DNA from: an uncultured Mucilaginibacter sp.
GTDB lineage: Bacteria > Bacteroidota > Bacteroidia > Sphingobacteriales > Sphingobacteriaceae
DNA length: 5,215 nt
Direction of reading: 5' to 3'
NCBI RefSeq assembly: GCF_946481715.1
Contig: NZ_CAMLOV010000256.1
Location: 1 to 5,215, forward strand
Shown here: piece after piece, positions 1 to 5,195 of the stretch
Layout of the letters: each line of letters starts with the position of its first letter
Numbering within the stretch: the first letter of the stretch is position 1
Translations under genes and position numbers: made by a program
Notes under the pieces: model-generated
What the model was told of the DNA's origin: nothing
Database searches by the model: none
The model's input: the letters and a program-made list of their open reading frames with translations, nothing else

Positions 1-196
1 ATTTGTTAATATCGTCCTGCGCCAGCTCCAGAGCAGCTTTGGATGTAATACCCAGCGAGGACCAGTTGCCGGTGAGGGAGAACAAGCCCTGCACCTTTAC
101 AGGCTGCGTTACAATAACTTTTTTTGATTTTGCGCAACTTTGAAAAAGAAGCGTGGCCGTTAACAGCGCAACAACAGGTAGTAATAATTTTCTCAT
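1..196 (-). CDS. Periplasmic-binding-protein-like lipoprotein, N-terminal part only
   Basis: The first 65 codons of a minus-strand gene that runs off the left edge. Translation from ATG at 196 gives a type II signal peptide: MRK, a hydrophobic stretch (residues 4-18) and a lipobox FQSC with Cys21 as the lipidated residue. The residues after Cys are AKSKK, with no acidic surface-export signal as known in Bacteroidota, so a periplasm-facing lipoprotein is inferred. Residues 36-65 read QGLFSLTGNWSSLG followed by a helix ending ALELAQDDIN. This matches the first strand, loop and helix of LivJ-type (Peripla_BP_6) substrate-binding proteins, where an 'LTG...LG...A.ELA..-IN' pattern is typical. The ligand cannot be told from this fragment. 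A TAnnTTTG promoter element lies 33 nt upstream. The signal peptide is certain enough; the family call rests on one short motif. Confidence 0.72.
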   Translation of the reverse strand, partial: MRKLLLPVVALLTATLLFQSCAKSKKVIVTQPVKVQGLFSLTGNWSSLGITSKAALELAQDDINK

Positions 197-229
197 TTAA
201 TAACAGATAGTTTAATGGCGTAAATTAAG

Positions 230-237
230 CAAAATTA
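230..237 (-). promoter_or_regulatory. Bacteroidota -7 promoter element for the binding lipoprotein
   Basis: On the minus strand this reads TAATTTTG, a perfect match to the Bacteroidota sigma-A -7 consensus TAnnTTTG. It ends 33 nt before the ATG at 196, leaving a leader of about 25 nt. No convincing TTTG -33 box is found 19-21 bp further upstream. It implies that the lipoprotein has its own promoter rather than depending on the chorismate mutase transcript. Confidence 0.5.
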
Positions 238-289
238 TCGTTCCGCGGTAAACACTTTAGCATTGGCCGATAGCTAATTAAGTAATGCT

Positions 290-661
290 TTAATTTTTTA
301 CCGTAGTATCGCCCTCCATCCGCAAGCTTTCTTTGTGGATGGCGTTCATCAACTCGGTAATAAAATCGGCAGAAAGCCCCTCTTTACTGCCTGCTGCAAT
401 GGCTCTGTCAACCACTTCTTTAAAACGTGCGGGCTGTAGCGGCGGCACATTGTTCTTCTTTTTGTACACGCCAATTTCCTGCACAATGCGCTGCCGGTTG
501 CCCAAAACGGCGATGAGCAGTTTATCCAGCGAATCGATCTTTTTACGGTTGGCGCTTAACTCCTGGTTTATTACGGCGGCACTTTTTGCCTGGCTATGGG
601 CAGCTAAGCTTAGGGTTATACAGCAGGTTATGCAAAGGAGGGCGTGTTTGATATATTTCAT
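290..661 (-). CDS. Exported chorismate mutase, AroQ (CM type II) fold
   Basis: 123 residues. Residues 1-25 are a Sec signal peptide (Lys-rich start, hydrophobic LLCITCCITLSLAA, probable cleavage after SQA), so the enzyme should act in the periplasm or outside. Residues 33-116 form the all-helical AroQ domain that converts chorismate to prephenate. Aligned by eye to the E. coli CM domain, key residues are kept: Arg39 (=Arg11), Arg56 (=Arg28), Lys67 (=Lys39), Arg79 (=Arg51) and Ser112 (=Ser84). Asp48 and Glu52 are replaced by Gln76 and Phe80 in a QPARF motif resembling the Q..RW motif I recall from Bacteroidota DAHP-synthase/CM fusions. Gln88 is replaced by Glu116. Length fits a single domain plus signal peptide. 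Secreted AroQ enzymes are known in several Gram-negatives and mycobacteria; their role is unclear. An isochorismate-pyruvate lyase (PchB-like) is a less likely alternative. Confidence 0.85.
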   Translation of the reverse strand: MKYIKHALLCITCCITLSLAAHSQAKSAAVINQELSANRKKIDSLDKLLIAVLGNRQRIVQEIGVYKKKNNVPPLQPARFKEVVDRAIAAGSKEGLSADFITELMNAIHKESLRMEGDTTVKN

Positions 662-693
662 GGCAAGGGGTTTTAATTATTAGTGAAAATACA

Positions 694-701
694 CAAAATA
701 A
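694..701 (-). promoter_or_regulatory. Candidate -7 element for the chorismate mutase
   Basis: The minus strand reads TTATTTTG, five of the six defined bases of TAnnTTTG, ending 32 nt before the ATG at 661. That is almost the same distance as the perfect element of the neighbouring lipoprotein gene, which is the main reason for listing it. No clear -33 box is seen. Confidence 0.3.
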
Positions 702-717
702 TTAAGCCGCCTGTTGC

Positions 718-725
718 TATATTTA
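718..725 (+). promoter_or_regulatory. Candidate -7 element for the 746-1363 gene
   Basis: TATATTTA matches five of six defined bases of the Bacteroidota TAnnTTTG element and ends 20 nt before the ATG at 746. It shares the 84-bp divergent gap with the promoter of the chorismate mutase. No -33 TTTG is visible at the right spacing. Confidence 0.28.
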
Positions 726-745
726 GGCTGTTTTTTAAATAAGCA

Positions 746-1363
746 ATGAATAGTTTTTTATTCGATACTACTGGCCTTTCGCAAGATACCATTGACAGTT
801 TCCAGGCAACCTATGATGAGCTGCGGGCGCATTTTAATATGCAGCTTACCGGGCACATCAACTTCCACCTGGAAGATTTTGATGCCTTTAACCACTACCA
901 CGATTATAACCTGCTGGGTTCGTACGTTATCAAAAACGGGCACAGCGACTGCTATATTTTATTTGTTGATACTCACTCCAAAAAAGCGCACGAAGGTTTA
1001 ATAACCGACCATTTTGAATACCAAACCTGGGCGCTGGCTTACCTGAAACGCGATTTTGGCCGGGTGAAGATCCGCCCGGAAACCCTGCGGGATAAATTAG
1101 CCGAACTTATCCACCCGCTGGAACTTGATTTTAAAGAAGACAAGGCCTTTAGCGATACCTTTTATGTAATGGTGAACGACCATGCCAAAGCCATCACCTG
1201 TATGGACCGCCATTTCCGCAACGCCGTGATGGATATCCGCGGAGATGATTTTGCGATAGAGATCGTAAACCACACCCTCGTCATCGGCAACAAAAAACCC
1301 ATAACGCCCGAGCGTGCGGTTTACATGGCAGAGTTTGTTTGCAAACTGGCGGAGGTGTGTTAG
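746..1363 (+). CDS. Cytosolic protein of unknown function, DUF3137-like C-terminal half (weak)
   Basis: 205 residues, complete from ATG to TAG. I do not recognise a named family with certainty. There is no signal peptide and no membrane segment, so it should be cytosolic. Its first half is rich in acidic and aromatic residues (HLEDFDAFNHYHDY, residues 41-54), followed by a predicted strand YILFVDT (70-76) and a helix-rich stretch (90-123). The second half, residues 135-180, reads as 'FSDTFYVMVND-A-A' then 'FAIEIVNHTLVIG'. That layout, an edge strand, a helix holding a short hydrophobic core and a final strand pair, recalls the C-terminal part of DUF3137 proteins, but the resemblance is by eye and weak. 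It stands alone: divergent from the chorismate mutase and convergent with the serine hydrolase. Coding is supported by the sustained open frame and ordinary composition. Confidence 0.75.
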   Translation: MNSFLFDTTGLSQDTIDSFQATYDELRAHFNMQLTGHINFHLEDFDAFNHYHDYNLLGSYVIKNGHSDCYILFVDTHSKKAHEGLITDHFEYQTWALAYLKRDFGRVKIRPETLRDKLAELIHPLELDFKEDKAFSDTFYVMVNDHAKAITCMDRHFRNAVMDIRGDDFAIEIVNHTLVIGNKKPITPERAVYMAEFVCKLAEVC

Positions 1364-1377
1364 CAGGTTTGGCTACC

Positions 1378-1414
1378 AATTCCGAAATCTGAGCCTCAAA
1401 AAAAGTTTGGAATT
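1378..1414 (+). terminator. Weak stem-loop after the 746-1363 gene
   Basis: Arms AATTCCGAA (1378-1386) and TTTGGAATT (1406-1414) can form nine pairs, one of them G-U, around a 19-nt loop that contains seven A's. It lies 15 nt after the stop codon of the unknown gene. There is no T-run after it, so it is not a standard intrinsic terminator. Confidence 0.2.
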
Positions 1415-1484
1415 AAATGTTATTAAGGCCAAAATTCACTTGATATTAAAAGGCAACGATAGCGACGTTTTTCTTCCGGATTAT

Positions 1485-1520
1485 CACAGAAAAACACCGA
1501 AAAACCACAGAAAAACGCAG
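1485..1520. repeat. Phased A-tract decamer repeat (likely bent DNA)
   Basis: Three near-identical units CACAGAAAAA, CACCGAAAAA and CACAGAAAAA (1485-1494, 1495-1504, 1506-1515), followed by a partial CGCAG. The A5 tracts are centred at about 1492, 1502 and 1513, which is one helical turn apart. Such phasing is known to bend DNA. It lies just upstream of the larger decamer array and has the same 10-bp period but a different unit. Confidence 0.65.
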
Positions 1521-1543
1521 ATTTTCGCACACCCCATTTTTGC

Positions 1544-1670
1544 TGTACGAAACTGTGCGAAACTGTACGAATTTGTACGAAACTGTACGAAGTTGTGCGA
1601 AACTGTACGGATTGCAAGAAAAATTGTACGAACTGTACGAAGTTGTACGAACTGTACGATTCGTACAGTT
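1544..1670. repeat. Tandem decamer array (unit AACTGTACGA) ending in an inverted copy
   Basis: The core TGTACGA, or its variants TGTGCGA and TGTACGG, starts at 1544, 1554, 1564, 1574, 1584, 1594, 1604, 1625, 1634, 1644 and 1653. One degenerate unit (ATTGCAAGAA, 1611-1620) fills the single wide gap. Spacing is exactly 10 bp in the left part and 9-10 bp in the right. The units alternate between AACT- and A(G/T)TT- or AATT-type beginnings, so the true repeat may be a 20-bp dimer. The last direct unit (1650-1659) is followed, after one base, by its perfect reverse complement TCGTACAGTT (1661-1670), making a palindrome with 10-bp arms. The array ends 33 bp from the stop codon of the serine hydrolase. 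Confidence 0.9.
1650..1670 (-). terminator. Perfect palindrome closing the array, possible hydrolase terminator
   Basis: The 10-bp arms are exact and separated by one base, so a transcript from either strand could fold into a hairpin with a small loop. It lies 33 bp past the end of the hydrolase gene. On the minus strand a TTTTT run occurs only about 24 nt later, too far for a classic intrinsic terminator, so this role is a guess. Confidence 0.25.
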
Positions 1671-1687
1671 GACAGCGCATCGTCCTG

Positions 1688-1700
1688 TATAAAGTTTATA
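1688..1700. repeat. Small AT-rich palindrome after the hydrolase stop codon
   Basis: TATAAA and TTTATA flank a single central G, a perfect 6+1+6 inverted repeat lying 2 bp beyond the hydrolase stop codon. It is short and AT-only, so it may be chance. Confidence 0.3.
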
Positions 1701-1702
1701 TT

Positions 1703-3358
1703 TTATTGTTTTAACACTGCCGGTAAAATATATTGCTGCATAATTTTATCGGCCTGCGGGTGGGCGTAGCCCTCGTTATAGGCAGTAGCGGTGATCACTA
1801 CCACCAGCGGCTGGTCTTTAAAAATGAAGATCTTGTTGCCGCCATTGCCGGTGCAGTACCAGGTTTCGTAGGTTTCATCGCCAATGGTGTAAGTTTTATT
1901 CCAAAACAGGTAGCCGTAATTACCGGGGCCAACTACATTAGCAGGCAGAGCAATTTGTTTGCTTAACGATTTGTCTACCCATTCCTTCGGGATGATTTGT
2001 TTGCCGTTCCAAACGCCGCCATTTTTATACAGCTGCCCAAACTTGGCAAAATCCAGCGCCCTCAGCCTGATGCCGCCAGCGGTGTTGGCAACGTGCTGCG
2101 GGGTGTATTGCCATTTATAATTGCTGATACCCAGCGGCTTAAATAGTTTGGTATCAGCGTACTTATCCAGTCCGCCTGGTACTTTTTGGTTGAGGATATC
2201 GCCTAATACTACAATACCCGCAGTAAAATAATTCCAGCTTTTATAAGCTTGTTTGCTGCTGTCTACCTTCAGATCCAGCGCAAATTTCACCCAGTTGTCC
2301 AGAGGGTACATGTTGTTTTCGTTGCCGGGCGAGCTGTCATCGTTATCATTCGCATCAAAAACCGAGCTCATGGTAAGCAGGCTTTTTATGGTGATGCTGT
2401 CCTTTTTGGCTGAGTAGTTTTTGTAATTCTTCAGGTTGTAAAATTCGCTCAGTGTTTGCTGTTCCGATTTAATGTGGCCTTCCTTAATTGCTATCCCCAT
2501 CACTGCCGAGGCGAAAGTTTTGCCAACGGAGCGTGGGTCGTGCAGGGTATCGCGGCCCTCGTTAAAGTACTCCTCTATCAGCAACTTACCGTTTTTTATG
2601 ACCACAATGCCACTGATGTTTTTAAACTTGTTTTGGGCTATCCGCTCATTCATCGCCATGATGAGCTTTTCGTCATAAGTATCTTTAGATACCGGCCAGC
2701 CGCTGTTGGGTTTGATGGCTTGTACAGCTATGTCTTTTGTTTCGGCTGGCGGCACAATTATCTTCAAGTCGCCTTTGGCAATAACATCTCCGACTGTAAC
2801 AGCAGGAATGGCAATGTATGGCCTTAGTTCTATTCTCAAGGTATGCGTACCTGTAGTTAAGGCATCCTCGCCGCCGCGCATCATCAGGCGGCCGAAAAGA
2901 TACCGGCTCCACATATCCTCGTGTTTGGTGCTTATCAGCTTTATACGCAAGGCGGTACGGCTATTCTTCAGCCAGTTATATCCGGCGCCTTTATGCAGGT
3001 TTTCCTGGTAAACCTGCTTATCATCAATATAAAAAGTGAACTGGTAATTGCCCTGGTTCAATTGCTCCATCGTAAGTTGGGGCGACATCTGGTGCTGGTA
3101 ATTAGTCAGCGAATTACCCATAAAAGCGCACATGCTGAGGTTATTGTTGGGGTTTAGCACCAATTCCTTCAAAATGTCGGCATCCTTTATCTGTGTCACG
3201 GGGATGGTATCGTTAAGGAAAATTATGCGGCCGATGTTTGCTTTGTGGATGGGCGCGGTAATGGCTTCCGGCGCTACAATATTGGCGGTTTGTGCGCCTG
3301 CATTAAAGGCGATAAGGCAAAGCGCGGCAAATAAAAAGTGTTTTATGTTGATCTGCAT
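1703..3358 (-). CDS. Exported serine hydrolase, class C beta-lactamase/CubicO family, with extra N-terminal domain
   Basis: 551 residues. Residues 1-22 are a Sec signal peptide (hydrophobic FLFAALCLIAFNAGA), so it acts in the periplasm or outside. Residues about 230-550 are the Beta-lactamase (PF00144) domain. The catalytic S277-V-G-K280 is the SxxK motif (Ser nucleophile, Lys base), followed by LLTMSS at 327-332. Tyr377-F-T379 sits where YxN is expected, just before AGIVVLG. The third motif is G504-NGG-N508, the GNGG(Q/N) form common in CubicO-type esterases and peptidases rather than KTG. The Thr at the YxN site and the lack of KTG argue against a true cephalosporinase; an esterase, amidase or D-amino-peptidase is likelier, substrate unknown. 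Residues about 24-225 form an extra domain, probably beta-rich (for example THTLRIELRPYIAI at 171-184), that I cannot name. An AraC-family gene lies 65 bp upstream in the same direction. Confidence 0.9.
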   Translation of the reverse strand: MQINIKHFLFAALCLIAFNAGAQTANIVAPEAITAPIHKANIGRIIFLNDTIPVTQIKDADILKELVLNPNNNLSMCAFMGNSLTNYQHQMSPQLTMEQLNQGNYQFTFYIDDKQVYQENLHKGAGYNWLKNSRTALRIKLISTKHEDMWSRYLFGRLMMRGGEDALTTGTHTLRIELRPYIAIPAVTVGDVIAKGDLKIIVPPAETKDIAVQAIKPNSGWPVSKDTYDEKLIMAMNERIAQNKFKNISGIVVIKNGKLLIEEYFNEGRDTLHDPRSVGKTFASAVMGIAIKEGHIKSEQQTLSEFYNLKNYKNYSAKKDSITIKSLLTMSSVFDANDNDDSSPGNENNMYPLDNWVKFALDLKVDSSKQAYKSWNYFTAGIVVLGDILNQKVPGGLDKYADTKLFKPLGISNYKWQYTPQHVANTAGGIRLRALDFAKFGQLYKNGGVWNGKQIIPKEWVDKSLSKQIALPANVVGPGNYGYLFWNKTYTIGDETYETWYCTGNGGNKIFIFKDQPLVVVITATAYNEGYAHPQADKIMQQYILPAVLKQ

Positions 3359-3362
3359 GTTT

Positions 3363-3383
3363 TCAATTTTTGATGTTATCCAT
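3363..3383 (-). CDS. Possible six-codon leader ORF (MDNIKN) before the hydrolase
   Basis: On the minus strand, ATG at 3383 opens six codons and a TGA, ending 4 nt before the hydrolase ATG at 3358, in a different frame. A GGAG (3393-3390) lies 6 nt before this ATG, which is ideal Shine-Dalgarno spacing, while the hydrolase ATG itself has only A-rich sequence before it. A translated leader could couple to the hydrolase start. Bacteroidota depend little on Shine-Dalgarno pairing and an ORF this short can be chance, so this is tentative. Confidence 0.2.
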   Translation of the reverse strand: MDNIKN

Positions 3384-3408
3384 GCAAATCTCCGTTATAT
3401 TAAACCCG

Positions 3409-3415
3409 CAAAATA
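3409..3415 (-). promoter_or_regulatory. Imperfect -7-like element before the hydrolase
   Basis: The minus strand reads TATTTTG, which is TAnnTTTG with one spacer base missing, 50 nt before the hydrolase ATG. If used, it would give the hydrolase its own promoter in the 65-bp gap after the AraC gene. It is weak; read-through from the regulator gene is equally possible. Confidence 0.18.
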
Positions 3416-3423
3416 GAACAGGA

Positions 3424-4239
3424 TTAACATGCCCGCATAAAAAGTTTGCGGTAAACGGTTGGATTTGCCTGGTTAAAACTTTTAAAGCTACGCAGAAAAT
3501 GGCTTTGGTCGGCAAAACCGCAGTTAAGGGCAATATCGGTTAGCGACAAATGCTTATCGGGCAACAGCGTAAATGCTTTTTCGATCCGGATCTTACGGAT
3601 ATACTCACCGAGGTTGCAATCAAAGTATTTGGAAAAATCCCTTGATAAATGTACCGGGTGCAGCTGCAGCATAGCTGATAGTTCGGTAAGCGAGTGCTTG
3701 CGGGCGATATCATCGTTTAAAACGGCTTTTAGCTTGCCCACCCAAAGCGGTATTTGCTTAGCGGCAGATCGGCTATCGCCCTGCATTTGCGCTAAAGCTT
3801 GTAGCAGCAATGCCTCAGTAGACAGCGCTGTAAGCCCGTCCTGTATCTTGGTTTCCCGGAATATCTTGTAGAAAATAAATTTAACATCAGGATTTGCCAC
3901 CGCAAAACTGCCTTGTAAACTATCTTTATATTGTTGAACGTTATTGAACCAGCTTTCGTTCAGTTCGATATGGAAACCGCGGGTAAAGCCTTTTGGCTTG
4001 ATGTTGTAGTGCGCATCCTGCCAGTTGTGGAACAGCAGGCTGCCGGCGATGCAGTTGTAAACTTCTTTTTTGTTGCCTTCGATAACCTTACCATCTAATA
4101 TGAAGGTAAAGTAGGCGTTGTCGTGGTAATGCCAGTCTACCTTATCATGGGTGTACTCCGTATCGGTAATAGTGGCAAAATCCAGGTGGATGGTGCTATT
4201 GGTTTGCCCGTAAAAACGCCCGGTTTTTAAATTCTCCAT
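3424..4239 (-). CDS. AraC-family transcriptional regulator with N-terminal cupin
   Basis: 271 residues, usual for the family. Residues about 15-95 form the cupin-like ligand-binding domain: W36-H-Y-H39 with the following strand AYFTFILDG, then GSLLFHNWQDAHYN (66-79). This is the H.H...G..H pattern of AraC sensors. Residues about 165-267 carry the DNA-binding domain with two helix-turn-helix motifs: the first around 182-221 (SLTELSAMLQLHPVHLSRDF), the second around 231-266 (LTDIALNCGFADQSHFLRSF, then the conserved NPTVYR). It would bind DNA as a cytosolic activator or repressor in response to a small ligand that cannot be predicted. The next gene on the same strand, 65 bp downstream, is the exported serine hydrolase, which is its most likely target. 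The start is the first ATG of the frame and leaves the whole cupin intact. Confidence 0.95.
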   Translation of the reverse strand: MENLKTGRFYGQTNSTIHLDFATITDTEYTHDKVDWHYHDNAYFTFILDGKVIEGNKKEVYNCIAGSLLFHNWQDAHYNIKPKGFTRGFHIELNESWFNNVQQYKDSLQGSFAVANPDVKFIFYKIFRETKIQDGLTALSTEALLLQALAQMQGDSRSAAKQIPLWVGKLKAVLNDDIARKHSLTELSAMLQLHPVHLSRDFSKYFDCNLGEYIRKIRIEKAFTLLPDKHLSLTDIALNCGFADQSHFLRSFKSFNQANPTVYRKLFMRAC

Positions 4240-4292
4240 TGCTGCACTTGTTGATGATCAATGTTTTGTAACCGAATACTACAGACATCCCG

Positions 4293-4331
4293 GTTGCTTC
4301 ACCCTATACGTTAGGGTCGGCGTGAGGCAGC
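4293..4331. repeat. REP-like hairpin in the gap between the ABC ATPase and AraC genes
   Basis: An outer stem pairs GTTGCTTCAC (4293-4302) with GTGAGGCAGC (4322-4331): ten pairs on the plus strand, two of them G-T. An alternative inner stem pairs ACCCTA (4301-4306) with TAGGGT (4312-4317) around TACGT. On the minus strand, the sense of both flanking genes, the outer stem has two mismatches but the inner one is perfect. It begins 11 bp past the ABC ATPase stop codon, where a terminator is expected, yet no T-run follows. The AGGGTCGGCGTGAGGC half resembles a GC-rich intergenic palindrome (AGGG.CGGGGTGAGGC) I recall from many Bacteroidota genomes; this is memory, not a search. Confidence 0.45.
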
Positions 4332-4341
4332 ACCATTTACT

Positions 4342-5130
4342 TTACTCTTTACCCAAATCAATTCCCACGGCAGCGCTATGCTGGCGTACGGTTTGGATAT
4401 TGGTATTCTGATAATCCTTCTCTACCAAACCATCGCGCATACGCACAATACGGTGGGCGTGTTGCGCAATATCTTCTTCGTGCGTTACCAGTATAATGGT
4501 GTTGCCTTTGGCGTGGATATCTTCTATCAGCCCCATAATTTCTATAGAGGTTTTGGTATCTAAGTTTCCTGTTGGCTCATCTGCAAGGATGATGGATGGG
4601 TCGTTGATCAGCGCACGGGCTACGGCCACACGCTGGCGCTGCCCGCCGGATAGTTCGTTAGGGCGGTGGTCCGTACGGTTGCCAAGGCCTACATTTTCTA
4701 AGGCTGCTTTAGCCCGGTCGCGCCTTTTTTCTTTGCTAATGCCCGCATAAACCAATGGCAGGGCAACATTATCTAAAGCGCTGTTGCGCGGTAAAAGGTT
4801 AAATGTTTGGAAAACGAAACCGATCTCTGTATTGCGCACTTCGGCAAGTTCGTTATCCGTCATATGGCTTACGTTAAGCCCGTTAAGGATGTATTCGCCT
4901 TTTGTTGGCGTATCTAAACAACCCAAAATATTCATCAGCGTGGATTTACCCGAACCCGAAGGCCCCATCAGCGCCACAAATTCACCCTTGTTTATCGACA
5001 GCGTAACCGATTTTATAGCGTGTATAATTTCCGCGCCGATTACGTATTTACGGCCGATATCTTTTAATATAATTAATGGCGTTTCCTTGGCTGTTAATGG
5101 TGTGTCCTTGGATTTGTTGAGTGGTATCAT
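4342..5130 (-). CDS. ABC transporter ATP-binding protein, MacB/LolD type
   Basis: 262 residues with every ABC ATPase motif intact. Walker A is G56-PSGSGKST64 (Lys62), the Q-loop is Gln108 in FVFQTFNLL, and the signature is L160-SGGQRQR. Walker B is IILADEPT with Asp184 and catalytic Glu185; the D-loop is GNLD (188-191) and the switch is His217 in LVTHEED. '[13 protein letters not shown]' and '[16 protein letters not shown]' are typical of the MacB/LolD/FtsE-like group (COG1136). These power membrane proteins that extrude substrates from the periplasm or extract lipoproteins, rather than classic importers. It acts as a cytosolic dimer on the inner membrane. The start at 5130 gives about 20 extra polar residues before the usual first strand; no other ATG lies between. 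The C-terminal tail (240-262) is variable. No permease or adaptor gene is in the window; one could lie beyond the right edge. Confidence 0.96.
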   Translation of the reverse strand: MIPLNKSKDTPLTAKETPLIILKDIGRKYVIGAEIIHAIKSVTLSINKGEFVALMGPSGSGKSTLMNILGCLDTPTKGEYILNGLNVSHMTDNELAEVRNTEIGFVFQTFNLLPRNSALDNVALPLVYAGISKEKRRDRAKAALENVGLGNRTDHRPNELSGGQRQRVAVARALINDPSIILADEPTGNLDTKTSIEIMGLIEDIHAKGNTIILVTHEEDIAQHAHRIVRMRDGLVEKDYQNTNIQTVRQHSAAVGIDLGKE

Positions 5131-5195
5131 CCGTTTTTCTTTCTTTGACAGTAGGGTAGGGTGAAATGTTACAGTCGAAATAAAAAAAGCTCGTC

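Larger units (their letters stand above)
1364..1702. other. 339-bp non-coding gap between convergent genes
   Basis: No gene is supported here. From left to right it holds a weak stem-loop (1378-1414), ordinary AT-rich sequence, phased A-tracts (1485-1520), a spacer, the decamer array (1544-1670) and a small AT palindrome (1688-1700). The open frames that cross it on both strands owe their length to the repeat, whose units contain no stop in those frames. The 746 gene and the serine hydrolase converge on it, so both transcripts must end here. Confidence 0.8.

Noticed and set aside
259..289. Inverted repeat AGCATT/AATGCT right after the chorismate mutase stop codon as a terminator
   Set aside because: The stem is only 6-7 bp with a loop of about 19 nt, and no T-run follows in the direction of transcription.
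333..683. Plus-strand open frame of 116 codons
   Set aside because: It is antisense to the chorismate mutase, which has a signal peptide and conserved catalytic residues; the plus-strand product shows no family features.
1485..1670. CRISPR array
   Set aside because: Units are 10 bp with no unique spacers of 25-40 bp, and no cas genes are present.
1423..1680. Open frame of 85 codons on the minus strand (repetitive Ser/Phe/Val/Gln-rich product)
   Set aside because: It exists because the decamer repeat lacks stop codons in this frame. The product is low-complexity with no start signal or domain, and the 10-bp period shows non-coding selection.
1314..1769. Open frame of 151 codons on the plus strand
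   Set aside because: It begins inside the 746-1363 gene in another frame, runs through the repeat array and ends inside the hydrolase gene. Composition is Cys/Arg/Thr-rich repeat translation with no recognisable domain.
1703..3358. True class C beta-lactamase (antibiotic resistance gene)
   Set aside because: It lacks the YxN Asn and a KTG motif, carries a large extra domain, and has the CubicO-type GNGGN motif, so a resistance call is not supported.
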